Shown: positions 9,455 to 20,500, counted from the first letter of the stretch. The stretch: 64,000 nt of DNA from Ancylobacter aquaticus (GCF_004339465.1 NZ_SMFY01000001.1:1116001-1180000), one strand, 5' to 3'. Made by a program: numbers and translations. Notes: generated from the letters alone by a model not told the origin.

Positions 9455-10413
9455 TTGCCGCCCTCCGCCTTTGCCGAGCCGGTCGCTGCGCGCAGGCGGC
9501 GCAGCACGCCGAGGCTGAGAAGCCCGCCGGGCAGGAAGAAGATCAGCAGCACGATGACGACGCCGAGAATGGCGCGGTTCCAGTCGAGGAAGTTCGCCCA
9601 GAACAGTTCTTCCAGCAGCACGAACGCCGCCGCGCCAAGAGCGGGGCCGAGGATGGTGCCGGCGCCGCCGAGCAGCGCCATGACGACGACCTTCACCGTC
9701 ATCACGATCTGGAAGGAATCGGTGGGGTCGATATAGCCGGTCCACGAGGCATAGGCCGCGCCCGCGGTGGCGCAGAACATGGCGGAGAGCGTGTAGGCCG
9801 CGATTTTGTAGGCGGTGGTGTTGATGCCCACCATGGCGGCGGCATCCTCGTTCTGGTGGATGCAGCGCAGGCCGAAGCCGAGGCGCGAACGGTCCACGAG
9901 GATCGTGGCGATGAGGCTGGCGAGGAGGATGCCGAGCATCACGAACAGGAAGAAGCGCATCAACTGCTCGGGCGGCCAGGCCATCAGCGGCAGGTTCAAC
10001 CCGTCGCCGCCCCCGGTCAGGCTCGACCAGGAGGAGACCACCAGCCGGCACAATTCGACCACGGCGATGGAGCCGATGGCGAAGTAATGGCCGCGCAGCC
10101 GCAGGATGATGCCGCCCAGCAGCGCGGCGAAGCCGGCCACCGTCACCGTCGCGATGGCCCAGGCGAGGCCCATCGGAATGCCGTTGCGCTGGCAGATCGC
10201 CCCGACATAGGCGCCGAGGCCGAAAAAGGCGGCGGTGGAGAAGGAGGGATAGCCGGTGAAGCCGCCGATGAAGTTCCACGACGTGGCGAGCGCGCCATAC
10301 ATGGCGACGATGGCCGCCGTCCGCACCACGTAATTATCGGCATAGAGCGGCGTGGTAGCGAGTATCAGCAGGCCGGCAACCATCGCTGCGTAAAGGGGAA
10401 ATCCGCTTCTCAT
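9451..10413 (-). CDS. livM: Branched-chain-type ABC permease (LivM)
   Basis: 320 residues, strongly hydrophobic with about nine predicted membrane segments. GGFTGYPSFSTAAFFGLGAY and LRLRGHYFAIGSIAVVEL are the LivM hallmark blocks, and VVMALLGGAGTILGPALGA near the C-terminus is the EAA-like cytoplasmic loop region. It overlaps livG and livH by 4 bp at each end. It forms half of the membrane channel. Confidence 0.9.
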   Translation of the reverse strand: MRSGFPLYAAMVAGLLILATTPLYADNYVVRTAAIVAMYGALATSWNFIGGFTGYPSFSTAAFFGLGAYVGAICQRNGIPMGLAWAIATVTVAGFAALLGGIILRLRGHYFAIGSIAVVELCRLVVSSWSSLTGGGDGLNLPLMAWPPEQLMRFFLFVMLGILLASLIATILVDRSRLGFGLRCIHQNEDAAAMVGINTTAYKIAAYTLSAMFCATAGAAYASWTGYIDPTDSFQIVMTVKVVVMALLGGAGTILGPALGAAAFVLLEELFWANFLDWNRAILGVVIVLLIFFLPGGLLSLGVLRRLRAATGSAKAEGGK

Positions 10414-11273
10414 TCGTACCCCCTCACGCCGACGAGGCCGGTGGGCCGGGTAAGTAGCAGCACCAGCATCAGCACGAAGCCGGCGGTGATCGCCTGCTGC
10501 GGACCGAACCAGTGCCCGGCGAAGCTCTCCACCAGCCCCAGCACCAGCCCGCCAACCAGCGCGCCCGGCACCGAACCGAGCCCGCCCACCACGCAGACCA
10601 CGAACGCCTTGCCGAGCCAGATGCCGGTGACGTTGGTGGTGATCGGGAACACGGTGGCGAACACCACGCCCGCCACGCCCGCCATCAGCGCGCCGATGCC
10701 GAAGGTGATGGCGTAGATGCGGTCGGTGCGGATGCCCATCAGTTCGGCGGCGGAGCGGTCCATCCTCACGGCGACAATGGCCCGGCCGATGGTGGAGCCG
10801 CGCATCACCGCATAAAGCAGCAGCGTCATCGCCAGAGCGAGGCCGGTGCCGATGAGCCGGTCCACCGGCAGCACGACGGAGCCCAGATGCACCGCGCCGA
10901 GATCGAGCGTGATCCGGCGCGGCGTGGCGGTGAACCAGTAGGTCATCGCGTTGTAGAGGATCATGTCGAGGCCGAAGGTCAGCGTCAGCGTCGTCAGGAC
11001 AGGCGCGCTGACCACCCGGTTGATCACCAGCTTCTGCAGCGTAAAGCCGAGCGCGAACATGAGCGCCGCCACGATCGGCAGCATCACCACGGGATGGATG
11101 CCGTAGAGATGCCAGGCGAAGAAGGTGAGGTAGCCGCCGAGGATGATGAAGGAGCCGTGGAGCATGTTGATGACGTTCAACACGCCCCAGACCAGCGAGA
11201 AGCCGACCGCCAGGCAGGCATAGAGCGCACCGAGCATCAGTCCGTTCGAAAGGATCTGCAGGTAGATCGCCAT
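10410..11273 (-). CDS. livH: Branched-chain-type ABC permease (LivH)
   Basis: 287 residues from the ATG at 11273 (MAIYLQILSNGLMLG, the family start); the 10-residue polar in-frame extension upstream is unlikely. LSNGLMLGALYACLAVGFSL, VINMLHGSFIILGGY and FVVCVVGGLGSVPGALVGG are LivH blocks. It overlaps livM by 4 bp; 103 bp separate it from the binding-protein gene upstream. Confidence 0.9.
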   Translation of the reverse strand: MAIYLQILSNGLMLGALYACLAVGFSLVWGVLNVINMLHGSFIILGGYLTFFAWHLYGIHPVVMLPIVAALMFALGFTLQKLVINRVVSAPVLTTLTLTFGLDMILYNAMTYWFTATPRRITLDLGAVHLGSVVLPVDRLIGTGLALAMTLLLYAVMRGSTIGRAIVAVRMDRSAAELMGIRTDRIYAITFGIGALMAGVAGVVFATVFPITTNVTGIWLGKAFVVCVVGGLGSVPGALVGGLVLGLVESFAGHWFGPQQAITAGFVLMLVLLLTRPTGLVGVRGYE

Positions 11274-11376
11274 GTCGCCCCTGTCGCTGGCCCGCCGTCG
11301 CAACCAGTGGGACGGCCGCGAGACTGAAGAAGGGCGCGCGCCGGGCGGGCCGGCGCGCGTGGGGGATGCGTGCCCG

Positions 11377-12600
11377 TCAGGGCATGGCGATCATGTCGGC
11401 GTTCTTGATCGCGGCGGGGGCGAGCACCTTGATGGCCCCGTCCTGCACCTGGATGATCGGCAGTTCGCGGGAAAGGTTCATGCCGTTGGGGCCGAACTTG
11501 ATCGGGCCGTAGAAGGTCTGGATGTCGGTTGCCGCGATGGCGTCGCGCACCTTGGCTTTGTCGAGCGAGCCGGCGCGGGCGAGCGCATCGACGATCACTT
11601 CGCCGGCCGCGGCGCAGGACCCATGAACATAGTCCGGGTCGCCCTTGGTGCGGGCCTTGAAGTCCTCGTAGAAGGCGGCGGTGGTCGGCCACACGCCCTG
11701 GCCTTCATAGGTGGTGAGATGGTGCCACCAGCTCGACGAGGAAATGCCGTTGGCCAACGGGCCGAGGCCCTGGGTGAATTCCGTGTAGGACGGGCCCGTG
11801 ACCATGGTGACAATCGGCGCGGTGATGCCGAGGTCCTGCATCTGCTTGCGCGCGAGGATGAGGTCCTGCGTGTAGCCGGTGATGTAGATCCAGTCCGGCT
11901 TGGCGGCCTTGATGGAAGACAGCGCGGCAGCATGGTCCATGGTGCCGACCGGGTAGAGCTCCTTGTAGGCGACCGTCAGCCCGCCGGCCTCGGCCGCCTT
12001 GGCGATGCCTTCCGCCATGGATTTGGGGAACACGTCGTCACGGCCGAGCACGGCGATCGACTTCGTTTCGGGGAACTTCTCCTTGAAGAATTTCACCATC
12101 GCGGTGGTCATGCCGCCATTGGGCGAGAGGGTGCCGAACAGATATTTCAGCGTCTGGTCGTAGACGCTCTCGGAGGAAGCGACGCAGGCGATGGTCGGCA
12201 CCTGGTAGCGCTCGCCGACGCCGGCGACGATCTTGGTGTGGCCCGAGCCGAAGGGCGAGAACAGGAACTGCACCTTGTCGTCATTGATAAGCTTTTCGGC
12301 AAGCTGGGAGGCCCGCTGGCCCTCCGACTGGTAGTCATATTCGATCAGCTCGACCTTGAGCTTCTTATCGCCGACCTGGATGCCGCCGGCGGCGTTGATC
12401 TTCTCGACCCACATTTTCCAGACGACATCCTGCTTGTGGCCTTCGTCGGCGAGGCCGCCGGTGAGGGCGAGCGGAGCGCCGATCTTGATCGTCTCCTGCG
12501 CCATGGCGGGGGCCGCCAGCGCAGCGGCAAGCAGGCCGGTGGCGACGCCGCCTGCCAGAAGGCTGGCGCGTGCGGAACGAAGGATACCGTGTGCGAACAT
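11377..12600 (-). CDS. Periplasmic binding protein, type 1 amino-acid ABC family
   Basis: 407 residues with a clear Sec signal peptide ending ALAAPAMAQ before ETIKIGAPLALTGGLADEG. This is the LivK/Peripla_BP_6 fold; the block ALTGGLADEGHKQDVVWKM and the INAAGGIQVGDKKLK segment are typical. It is the first gene of the transporter operon and delivers ligand to LivHM. The family binds branched-chain amino acids, amides, urea or aromatic acids, so the ligand is open. The downstream enzymes suggest an amino-acid-like or lactam substrate. Promoter elements are expected in the 12.6-13.0 kb gap. Confidence 0.88.
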   Translation of the reverse strand: MFAHGILRSARASLLAGGVATGLLAAALAAPAMAQETIKIGAPLALTGGLADEGHKQDVVWKMWVEKINAAGGIQVGDKKLKVELIEYDYQSEGQRASQLAEKLINDDKVQFLFSPFGSGHTKIVAGVGERYQVPTIACVASSESVYDQTLKYLFGTLSPNGGMTTAMVKFFKEKFPETKSIAVLGRDDVFPKSMAEGIAKAAEAGGLTVAYKELYPVGTMDHAAALSSIKAAKPDWIYITGYTQDLILARKQMQDLGITAPIVTMVTGPSYTEFTQGLGPLANGISSSSWWHHLTTYEGQGVWPTTAAFYEDFKARTKGDPDYVHGSCAAAGEVIVDALARAGSLDKAKVRDAIAATDIQTFYGPIKFGPNGMNLSRELPIIQVQDGAIKVLAPAAIKNADMIAMP

Positions 12601-13032
12601 GCGATTCTTCCCTGTGCTGGAAACGCCAAACTGTCGCTGCGGCCCCTGCCCGGCGGGGCCTTCGTGTCGCGCGCCCCCGACGTCGGGCGGGTCAGCGCCG
12701 AGGCCGGATGGTATGGTGTGCTATGTAACAATACCATTCAAGGCGATTTGCTCAATATTTAATGATCTTGCCGGGTGAGTTAATTTTGAGCAATCGGGGA
12801 TGAACAAGGCGGCATTCGGCCCTCCGCCACCCGTTTTCCTCGCTGCGGGGCGCGCGCAGGCGCGTCGGGACCGGGCGGGGAAAGGCTTGGCACAGGCGTT
12901 GCTAGTTTGCAGCCGACGCCTGGTGCCCGGCGTCCCTATCGCCGCCCGCGGTCAGGCGGGGCGAGGCGGGAGCTTTGGTTCTTGCGCGCGGGCTCATGGA
13001 GCCTGGCGCAAGGCTGTTGATGTAGGTGGCAT
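12601..13032. promoter_or_regulatory. Divergent intergenic region with two inverted repeats
   Basis: No gene is visible in this 432-bp gap between the binding-protein gene (minus) and coxG (plus). It holds ATGGTAT (12708-12714) with ATACCAT (12731-12737), 7-bp arms and a 16-bp spacer. It also holds TTGCTCAA (12748-12755) with TTGAGCAA (12786-12793), whose arms extend imperfectly on both sides and which sits in unusually AT-rich sequence. Both are candidate operators or promoter-proximal hairpins for the transporter operon. Confidence 0.45.
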
Positions 13033-13518
13033 ATGGAACTGACCGGCGCGCAACGTATCGAGGCTCCCCGCGAGGCGGTGTGGCGGGCCCTCAACGACCC
13101 TGACATCCTGCGGCAATGCATTCCCGGCTGCCAGGAACTGGCACAAGATTCGGCAACCGCCTTCACCGCGCGGGTCGTTCTCAAGATCGGGCCGGTGAAG
13201 GCCAGCTTTTCCGGCGCGGTGACGCTGTCCGATCTCGATCCGCCCCGTCGCTACCGCATCACCGGCGAGGGGCAGGGCGGCGTCGCCGGCTTCGCCAAGG
13301 GCGGCGCCGATGTCTGGCTGGAGCCCGAGGCGGACGGCGCCACGCTCCTGACCTATGCCGCGCAGGCCATGGTCGGCGGCAAGATCGCCCAGCTGGGGGC
13401 GCGGCTGATCGACAGCACCTCCCGCAAGCTGGCGGGCGAGTTCTTCAGCGCCTTCGCGCAGATCGTCGCCCCGCAACCGATCCCCGCGCCGCCCCTGCCC
13501 AGCGAGGCGGCGCCGTGA
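13033..13518 (+). CDS. CoxG/SRPBCC-family carbon monoxide dehydrogenase accessory protein
   Basis: 161 residues. [33 protein letters not shown] is the classic CoxG start, and [18 protein letters not shown] and [17 protein letters not shown] complete the SRPBCC fold. Known role: CoxG recruits assembly factors to the membrane in CO dehydrogenase maturation; close relatives accompany many molybdenum hydroxylases of the xanthine dehydrogenase family. It is followed 44 bp later by the 2Fe-2S subunit. The C-terminal proline/alanine tail is short, without an obvious membrane anchor. Confidence 0.85.
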   Translation: MELTGAQRIEAPREAVWRALNDPDILRQCIPGCQELAQDSATAFTARVVLKIGPVKASFSGAVTLSDLDPPRRYRITGEGQGGVAGFAKGGADVWLEPEADGATLLTYAAQAMVGGKIAQLGARLIDSTSRKLAGEFFSAFAQIVAPQPIPAPPLPSEAAP

Positions 13519-13562
13519 TCGCCCCCGAACCGCCAGCGCCGCCGCAACACGGGAGTAGCGCA

Positions 13563-14099
<537 letters not shown>

Positions 14100-14108
14100 G
14101 AGCGCGCC

Positions 14109-14933
14109 ATGTTCGCCTTCACCTATCACCGCCCGGACACGGTCACGGCGGCCGTCGATCTGCTCCGCGCCCATGAGGAGGCCAAGCCGCTCGCCGGCGG
14201 CCAGACGCTGATCGCCACGCTGAAGCAGCGGCTCGCCGCGCCGAGCGACCTTGTCGACCTATCCGGCCTGCCGGCGCTGCGCGCCATTACCCTCGCGGAC
14301 GGACGCCTGATCATCGGCGCCATAGCCCGCCATGCCGATGTCGAGGCCTCGCCGACGGTGCGCGAGAGCCTGCCCGCGCTGGCGGCGCTGGCCGGGCTGA
14401 TCGGCGATCCGGCGGTGCGCAATCGCGGCACGCTGGGCGGCTCGATCGCCAATAACGACCCTTCCGCCGATTATCCCGCCGCGTGCCTGGCGCTCGCCGC
14501 CACCATCGTCACGGACCGCCGAGAAATCGCAGCGGCCGATTTTTTCACCGGCCTGTTCGAAACTGCGCTGGAGCCGGACGAGATCGTGGTTCAGGTCTCG
14601 TTTCCGCTCGGCGGGGAGGGGGCCTATGAGAAGTTCCGCAACCCCGCCTCGCGCTACGCCATGGCGGGCGTGTTCGTCTGGCGCGGAGACGCTTCGTTGG
14701 GTGAAACCGGCGTGCGCGTCGCCGTGACCGGCGCCGGGCAGGGCGGCGTTTTCCGCTGGAGCGAGGCCGAGGCGGCGCTCGCCGGCGCCTTCAATCCTGC
14801 GGCGCTGGAGAGCCTTGGCCTGCCGGCGGACGAGATGATCGCGGATATCCATGGTGGCGGCGCCTATCGCGCCCATCTGGTCCGCGAAATGGCCCGTCGG
14901 GCGGTGGCGCGATTGATGGCGGCCGCCGCGTAA
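14109..14933 (+). CDS. FAD subunit of a molybdenum hydroxylase (CoxM/XdhB-like)
   Basis: 274 residues, full length for the family. The FAD motifs are AGGQTLIA (about 29-36) and the later GTLGGSIANNDPSADYPAA. Known role: passes electrons from the 2Fe-2S clusters to the final acceptor. The expected 750-800-residue molybdopterin large subunit does not follow; the operon stops at 14933 and an IS5 relic begins at about 15 kb. The enzyme is therefore incomplete here unless a large subunit is supplied from elsewhere. Confidence 0.9.
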   Translation: MFAFTYHRPDTVTAAVDLLRAHEEAKPLAGGQTLIATLKQRLAAPSDLVDLSGLPALRAITLADGRLIIGAIARHADVEASPTVRESLPALAALAGLIGDPAVRNRGTLGGSIANNDPSADYPAACLALAATIVTDRREIAAADFFTGLFETALEPDEIVVQVSFPLGGEGAYEKFRNPASRYAMAGVFVWRGDASLGETGVRVAVTGAGQGGVFRWSEAEAALAGAFNPAALESLGLPADEMIADIHGGGAYRAHLVREMARRAVARLMAAAA

Positions 14934-15009
14934 CCGGCGCCGCCTCGGCAAACGCCGTTGCCGGATGCGCGATCCGAATATCGGCCGGCCGTCTAGATCG
15001 AACCGACAT

Positions 15010-15335
15010 TCACCGCATCCAGATCATGGAAGCGGCGATGTGAACGAAGGCGAGATAGTGTTTGGCCAGCCTGTCGAACCGTGTGGCGACGCGGCGGAAG
15101 TGTTTGCGCTTGTTGAAGCAACGCTCGATGTGGTTGCGTAGTTTGTAGATGAGCGGGTTGTGCGGGATTGGAGTCTTGCGTGAGCGGGTCGAGGGGATGA
15201 CGGCCTCGAATCCGATGCTGGCCAGATGGGCACTGAGGCTGTTGGCGTCATAGGCTCGGTCAGCGAGGACCGCCTCGGGAACGCCCCACAGCCGGATCGA
15301 GCAGACCTCCGCCAAAGCGCAGACCTATGAATCAC
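15010..15335 (-). pseudogene. IS5-family transposase, C-terminal relic
   Basis: About 105 codons survive. The product has VLADRAYDANSLSAHLASIGF, then IPSTRSRKTPIPHNPLIYKL and RNHIERCFNKRKHFRR, the C-terminal DDE region of IS5/IS427-group transposases, including the ERxFxKxKHFRR block with the last catalytic Glu. The N-terminal two thirds are missing and the frame runs into unrelated sequence near 15,320. It sits where the molybdenum large-subunit gene would be expected. Confidence 0.85.
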
Positions 15336-15374
15336 GCATCAGGCGGCCCGTGAATCCCTGAATTTCGATTGGAC

Positions 15375-15652
15375 CTAGCCGCAGGTCCGCAGGGCGGCGT
15401 CGACATCGTGGCGCGCGGGCAAGGCGCCATAGGAGTCGACCGGGACGATCAGCGCCTTCGGCAAGGGCGCCTGCACCAGCGGCTGAAGCACCAGATCATG
15501 GAACACGGCGGGCGCAGACCGACGCGATAGGAGGTATTTTGATAGGGGCAAAAGGCCTTCAGGATAGTGCGCCCGTCGCCGATGCCGATACGGGTGCGCC
15601 CGCGCGCGGATGCCCGCAAGGTCGCGACGCTGGCTACCCCTGTCCCGTCCAC
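15375..15652 (-). pseudogene. Unrecognised frameshifted coding relic
   Basis: The minus strand reads like coding sequence only if a shift is allowed near 15,510. One frame gives RTRIGIGDGRTILKAFCPYQ and the adjacent frame ends HDLVLQPLVQAPLPKALIV...DAALRTCG before a TAG at 15375-15377. I do not recognise the family. The gap 15336-15744 holds nothing else except the TetR operator. Confidence 0.3.
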
Positions 15653-15705
15653 GCCGCCTTAGAACCGACCGCGGGGCAGAGCCCGGGTTGACGCCGGAGC
15701 CTTCA

Positions 15706-15733
15706 AATAATATCCATACGGTCGGTTATTATT
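15706..15733. promoter_or_regulatory. 28-bp palindromic operator before the TetR gene
   Basis: The outer arms AATAATA and TATTATT are perfect, with symmetric inner CC/GG pairs and a central CG, giving AATAATAnCCnnnCGnnnGGnTATTATT. It ends 11 bp before the TetR ATG and is strikingly AT-rich against its surroundings. This is the expected form of a TetR-dimer site, so autorepression of the TetR-adaptor-pump operon is likely. Confidence 0.65.
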
Positions 15734-15744
15734 CGCGAGGGGAT

Positions 15745-16347
15745 ATGGGTAGACGAAGGACCATCGATCGAGGCCATCTCCTGGATTGTGCCGAACAGGT
15801 CATCGTGCGGTGCGGGGCCGCTAATCTCACGCTTGAGGCCGTGGCCATCGAGGCCGGCATCAGCAAGGCCAGCGTGATCTATGACTACAAGACCAAGAAA
15901 GCGTTGATCCGCGCTCTCGTCGAGCGCCGCGTGGCCGCTGAAGAACACCACGTCCAGCAGGCCGTTGACAGTTTCGCCGGGGCGCCTAATGCCAAGATCC
16001 TCGGCTACGTCGCTGCTGCTACCCGAACCTTTTCGGACGAGGAGCGGGCCGTCGGTCTCAACCTCTGTGCGGCCCTCGCGCAGGATGATGCTATCCGGGA
16101 GCCGGTCAAGAAATCCATTCTCTCGACCCTCGAAGAGATCGAAAGCGGCTCTACCCACCCGGATGGAGCGCGGCTGGCCTTCCTTGCCCTGCAGGGGATC
16201 ATGCTGCTCGACTGGCTGAACCTGCACCAGTTCGAGCCCGGCGAGCGTGACAAGATCGTTCGCCAGATCGGTTGGCTGGCCGAGCGACCTCCCATCCCGC
16301 CGTCCATTTCCGATAGCGCCTCGTCAATTGACCTCAAGCCCGTTTGA
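15745..16347 (+). CDS. TetR-family repressor of the adjacent RND pump
   Basis: 200 residues from the ATG at 15745, preceded by GAGGGG. The N-terminal helix-turn-helix is LTLEAVAIEAGISKASVIYDYKTKKALIRALV, typical TetR with an unusual IYDY in place of the common LYHHF-type block. The C-terminal ligand domain is unlike families I recognise. It overlaps the frame of the adaptor gene and is the first gene of the operon rather than divergent. Known role of the family: ligand-released repression of efflux; the palindrome at 15706-15733 is the likely site. Confidence 0.85.
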   Translation: MGRRRTIDRGHLLDCAEQVIVRCGAANLTLEAVAIEAGISKASVIYDYKTKKALIRALVERRVAAEEHHVQQAVDSFAGAPNAKILGYVAAATRTFSDEERAVGLNLCAALAQDDAIREPVKKSILSTLEEIESGSTHPDGARLAFLALQGIMLLDWLNLHQFEPGERDKIVRQIGWLAERPPIPPSISDSASSIDLKPV

Positions 16348-16352
16348 TCGCC

Positions 16353-17531
16353 ATGATGTTCAAGACTTCCTCGTCCTCCCGCCTCCTGCTGATCGGCGCT
16401 CTAGCGAGCGCGGCACTCGGGATTTCCCAGCCAGCGCGTGCGCAGGGAGGCGAGCAGCCTCCGGTCGCACTCGGCGTGATCACCGCGCAGGCGGAGGACA
16501 TTCCCGTCGTAACTAACCTGCCCGGCCGCATCGCGCCGACCCGCATCGCCGAGGTGCGCCCGCGCGTGTCGGGCATCGTCGTCGAACGGGTTTTCGAGCA
16601 GGGAAGCTTGGTGAAGCAGGGCGACGTGCTTTACCGGATCGACCCGGCCCCTTTCCGCCTGCGCGTCCAGAGCGCTCAGGCGACGCTAAAGCGTGCTGAG
16701 GCCACCCGCCTTCAGGCAAGCCAGCAGGCCGATCGCGTTTCCGAGTTGCGCACCCGCAACGTCGCGAGCGCGCAGCAATCCGACAATGCGGTCGCAACCC
16801 TCGCGCAGGCCGATGCGGACGTCGCCATCGCTCAGGCTAGCCTCGCTACCGCAGAGCTCGATCTGCAATATTCTGAGGTGAAGGCCCCCATCAGCGGGCG
16901 TATTGGGCGCGCATTGATTACCGAAGGCGCGCTTGTCGGCACTGGTGCGGCCGATGTGCTGGCGACCATTCATCAACTTGATCCTGTCTACGCCGACTTC
17001 ACCCAGTCGGCAGGCGACCTCCTGGCTCTTCGCCGTGCGCTCAAGGTTGGCGCGCTCACCGGGCCCGATGCCGGTACGGCGACGGTACGCCTGTTGTTCG
17101 ACGATGGCAGCGCCTACCCCCATGCCGGGCAGTTGCTGTTCTCGGAAGCGACCGTCGACGCAACGACGGGTCAGGTTACGCTGCGCGGGCAGTTCCCTAA
17201 TGCGGAGGGTGATCTGCTGCCGGGCATGTATGTGCGCGTCGCGCTTGAACAGGGGGTGCAACAGGGCGCGATCGCCGTTCCCCAACAGTCGATCCAGCGC
17301 GACGGAAGCGGATTGCCGCAGGTCTATGTCCTGAAAGAGGATGGCACCGCCGAGCTACGCGTCGTTCGTGCTGGGCGCTCCTATGATAACCGGCAGGTGA
17401 TCGAGGAAGGCCTCAAGCCTGGCGAGCAGGTAGTGGTCGACGGCTTCCAGAAAATGCGCCCCGGCGCCAAATTCACTGGCGTGCCGTGGAAGCCTATTTC
17501 CGCGCCCCAGAATGCCGGCACGGAGGACTGA
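16353..17531 (+). CDS. RND efflux periplasmic adaptor (MexA/AcrA family)
   Basis: 392 residues from the ATG at 16353. A TTG at 16344 overlapping the TetR stop is possible. The Sec signal peptide ends near SQPARAQ, with no lipobox Cys. The two lipoyl half-motifs are RIAEVRPRVSGIVVERVFEQGSLVKQGDVLYRIDP and the later YSEVKAPISGRIG, flanking a coiled-coil hairpin (about 95-160). It bridges the inner-membrane RND protein to an outer-membrane channel. No channel gene follows in this operon. Confidence 0.92.
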   Translation: MMFKTSSSSRLLLIGALASAALGISQPARAQGGEQPPVALGVITAQAEDIPVVTNLPGRIAPTRIAEVRPRVSGIVVERVFEQGSLVKQGDVLYRIDPAPFRLRVQSAQATLKRAEATRLQASQQADRVSELRTRNVASAQQSDNAVATLAQADADVAIAQASLATAELDLQYSEVKAPISGRIGRALITEGALVGTGAADVLATIHQLDPVYADFTQSAGDLLALRRALKVGALTGPDAGTATVRLLFDDGSAYPHAGQLLFSEATVDATTGQVTLRGQFPNAEGDLLPGMYVRVALEQGVQQGAIAVPQQSIQRDGSGLPQVYVLKEDGTAELRVVRAGRSYDNRQVIEEGLKPGEQVVVDGFQKMRPGAKFTGVPWKPISAPQNAGTED

Positions 17532-17533
17532 TC

Positions 17534-20500
17534 GTGGTCGGGTTCTTTATCGGGCGGCCCATCTTCGCATGGGTCGTGGCCATCTTCATCATGCTCGGCG
17601 GGATTATCGCGATCCCCATGCTGCCCATCGCGCAGTATCCCAATGTTGCGCCGCCGCAGATCAGCATCAGTACGACTTATCCGGGCGCCTCGCCGGAGGC
17701 GATTTACCAGAGCGTCACACGCCCCATCGAGGAGGAGTTGAACGGCGTTCCCGGGTTGCTCTATTTCGAGTCCACCTCCGAGGCTAATGGCAACATCAGT
17801 GTAGATGTCACTTTCGCCCCGGGTAGCGATATTGGCGAGGCGCAGGTAGAGGTACAAAATCGCCTCAGCCGCGTCGAACCGCGTCTGCCGCGCGCGGTGA
17901 CCCAACAGGGCATCCGTGTCGAGCAGGCGAGCGCCGGCTTTCTTCAGCTGGTGACCCTGACCTCCGAGGACGGGGCAGTCGATGTTGTCGGACTTGGCGA
18001 TTATCTCAGCCGAAACGTGCTGGGCGAGATCCGGCGTGTGCCGGGTGTTGGCAGCGCACAGCTCTTCGCCACCCAGCGTTCCATGCGGATCTGGATGGAC
18101 GCCGACAAGATGCTCGGCCTCAGCCTCACCCCCGCCGACGTGATGGGCGCCGTAGAGGCGCAGAATGCGCAGGTCGCGGCCGGACGCATCGGGGCGCAGC
18201 CCAACCCGATCGACCAGCAGCTTTCCGCAACCGTTCTCGTGCGCGGCCAGCTCACCTCGCCGGAAGAATTCGGCGCGATCGTGCTGCGCGCCAATACGGA
18301 CGGCTCCTCCGTGCGTCTGCGCGACGTCGCACGGGTCGAGGTCGGCGGTGAATCGTACAACTTCTCCACCCGGCTCAACGGTCTGCCGAGCGCGGCGGTT
18401 GGCGTACAACTAACGCCTAGCGGCAATGCGCTGGCAACAGCAACGGCGGTGAAGGCGAAGATGGAGGAGCTTTCGCAGTTCTTCCCGCCAGGGCTCAAAT
18501 ACGAGATCCCCTATGACACCTCGCCCTTCGTGGCAGTTTCAATCGAGAAGGTGATCCATACGCTTCTTGAGGCGATGGCACTCGTATTCGCAGTGATGTT
18601 CCTATTCCTGCAGAATTTCCGCTACACCGTTATCCCGACGCTGGTGGTGCCGGTCGCGCTGCTTGGCACCTGCGCGGTTATGTTCATCTCCGGCTTCTCC
18701 ATCAATGTGCTGACCATGTTTGCCATGGTGCTGGCGATTGGCATTCTCGTCGACGACGCCATCGTCGTGGTGGAGAACGTCGAACGCATCATGACGGAGG
18801 AGGGGCTGCCGCCCCGCGAAGCCACGCGCAAGGCGATGGGGCAGATTACCGGCGCTATCGTCGGCATTACGCTTGTGCTGACCGCGGTGTTCGTGCCGAT
18901 GGCATTTTTCCCCGGCGCGGTCGGCATCATCTACCAGCAGTTCAGCCTGACCATGGTGGTCTCGATCCTGTTCTCGGGATTCCTCGCGCTTACGCTGACC
19001 CCGGCTCTGTGCGCGACCTTCCTGAAGCCGATCCCGAAAGGGCATCATCATCAGGAAAAGAAGGGTTTCTTCGGCTGGTTCAACCGGACCTTCGACAAGG
19101 TGACGGCGCGCTACACCGGCGCGGTATCGGTGATCACCAGCCGTCCCGGCCGCTATATGGCGATCTATCTCGTGCTGATCGCGGCCCTCGGTTGGGGCTT
19201 CATGCGGCTGCCTTCGGCATTCCTGCCGGGCGAAGATCAGGGCTATCTTCTGGTCGACGTTCAGGCCCCGGCCGAGGCAAGCGCCAACCGTACGCTCGAA
19301 ATCGTCAAGCAGATCGAGCAGTTCGCCATAGCCGAACCCGCCGTGGCACGTGTTGTCGGCATCTCGGGCTTCAGCTTCGCGGGAGGAGGCGATAACGCGG
19401 CGCTGATGTTCATCACGCTGAAGGACTGGAGCGAGCGCGGGCCCGAGGATTCGGCCGATGCGATCTCCGCACGCATCAACGGCAAGATGATGCAGCTGCG
19501 CGACGCGCAGACCTTTGCGCTGTCGCCGCCGCCCATCTCCGGGCTCGGCAACTCGTCCGGATTCACCTTCCGGCTGCAGGACCGCTCGGGTGCGGGCCAG
19601 CAGGCGCTCTCCGCCGCGCGCGACCAGTTGCTCACTGCCGCGACCCAGAGCCCGACGCTGGCGGGAGTGCGCGTCGAGGGACTGGCGGATTCCGCGCAGG
19701 TGAACCTCATCATCGACCGTGAGAAGGCTAACACGTTCGGCGTGACCTTCGCCGACATCAACTCGACCCTCTCGGCCAATCTCGGCTCGGCCTATGTCAA
19801 CGACTTCCCCAATGCGGGACGTATGCAGCGAGTGACGGTACAGGCGGAGGCGGGCCAGCGCATGCAGGCGGCGGACCTTCTCCGCCTCAACGCCCGCAAC
19901 GTGCATGGCGGCATGGTGCCATTCTCGGCCTTCGCCTCGCTCGAATGGAGCAAGGGTCCGGTCCAGGTAGTGGGCTATAATGGCTATCCCGCCATGCGCA
20001 TCTCCGGCCAAGCCGCGCCGGGCTTCTCCTCGGGGGATGCGATCACGGAGATGCAGCGCCTCGCGCAGGAGCTGCCGCAGGGCTTCGGCTATGAATGGAC
20101 CGGCCAGTCGCTCCAGGAGATCCAGTCCGGTTCGCAGGCGCCGTTCCTGATGGCGTTGAGTATCCTCCTGGTCTTCCTGCTGCTCGCCGCTCTCTACGAG
20201 AGCTGGGCGATCCCCCTCGCGGTGATGCTGGTGGTGCCGCTCGGCGTCATCGGCTCGGTCGCTGCGGTGACGCTGCGAGGCATGCCGAACGACGTGTACT
20301 TCATGGTCGGTCTGATCGCGATCATCGGCCTGTCGGCCAAGAACGCGATCCTGATCATTGAGTTCGCGAAGGACCTGCGGGCGCACGGCATGGGGCTGCG
20401 CGAGGCGACCATCGAGGCGGCGAAGCTGCGCTTCCGGCCGATCCTCATGACCTCGCTCGCCTTCACCCTCGGCGTGGTGCCGCTCGCGATCGCCAGCGGG

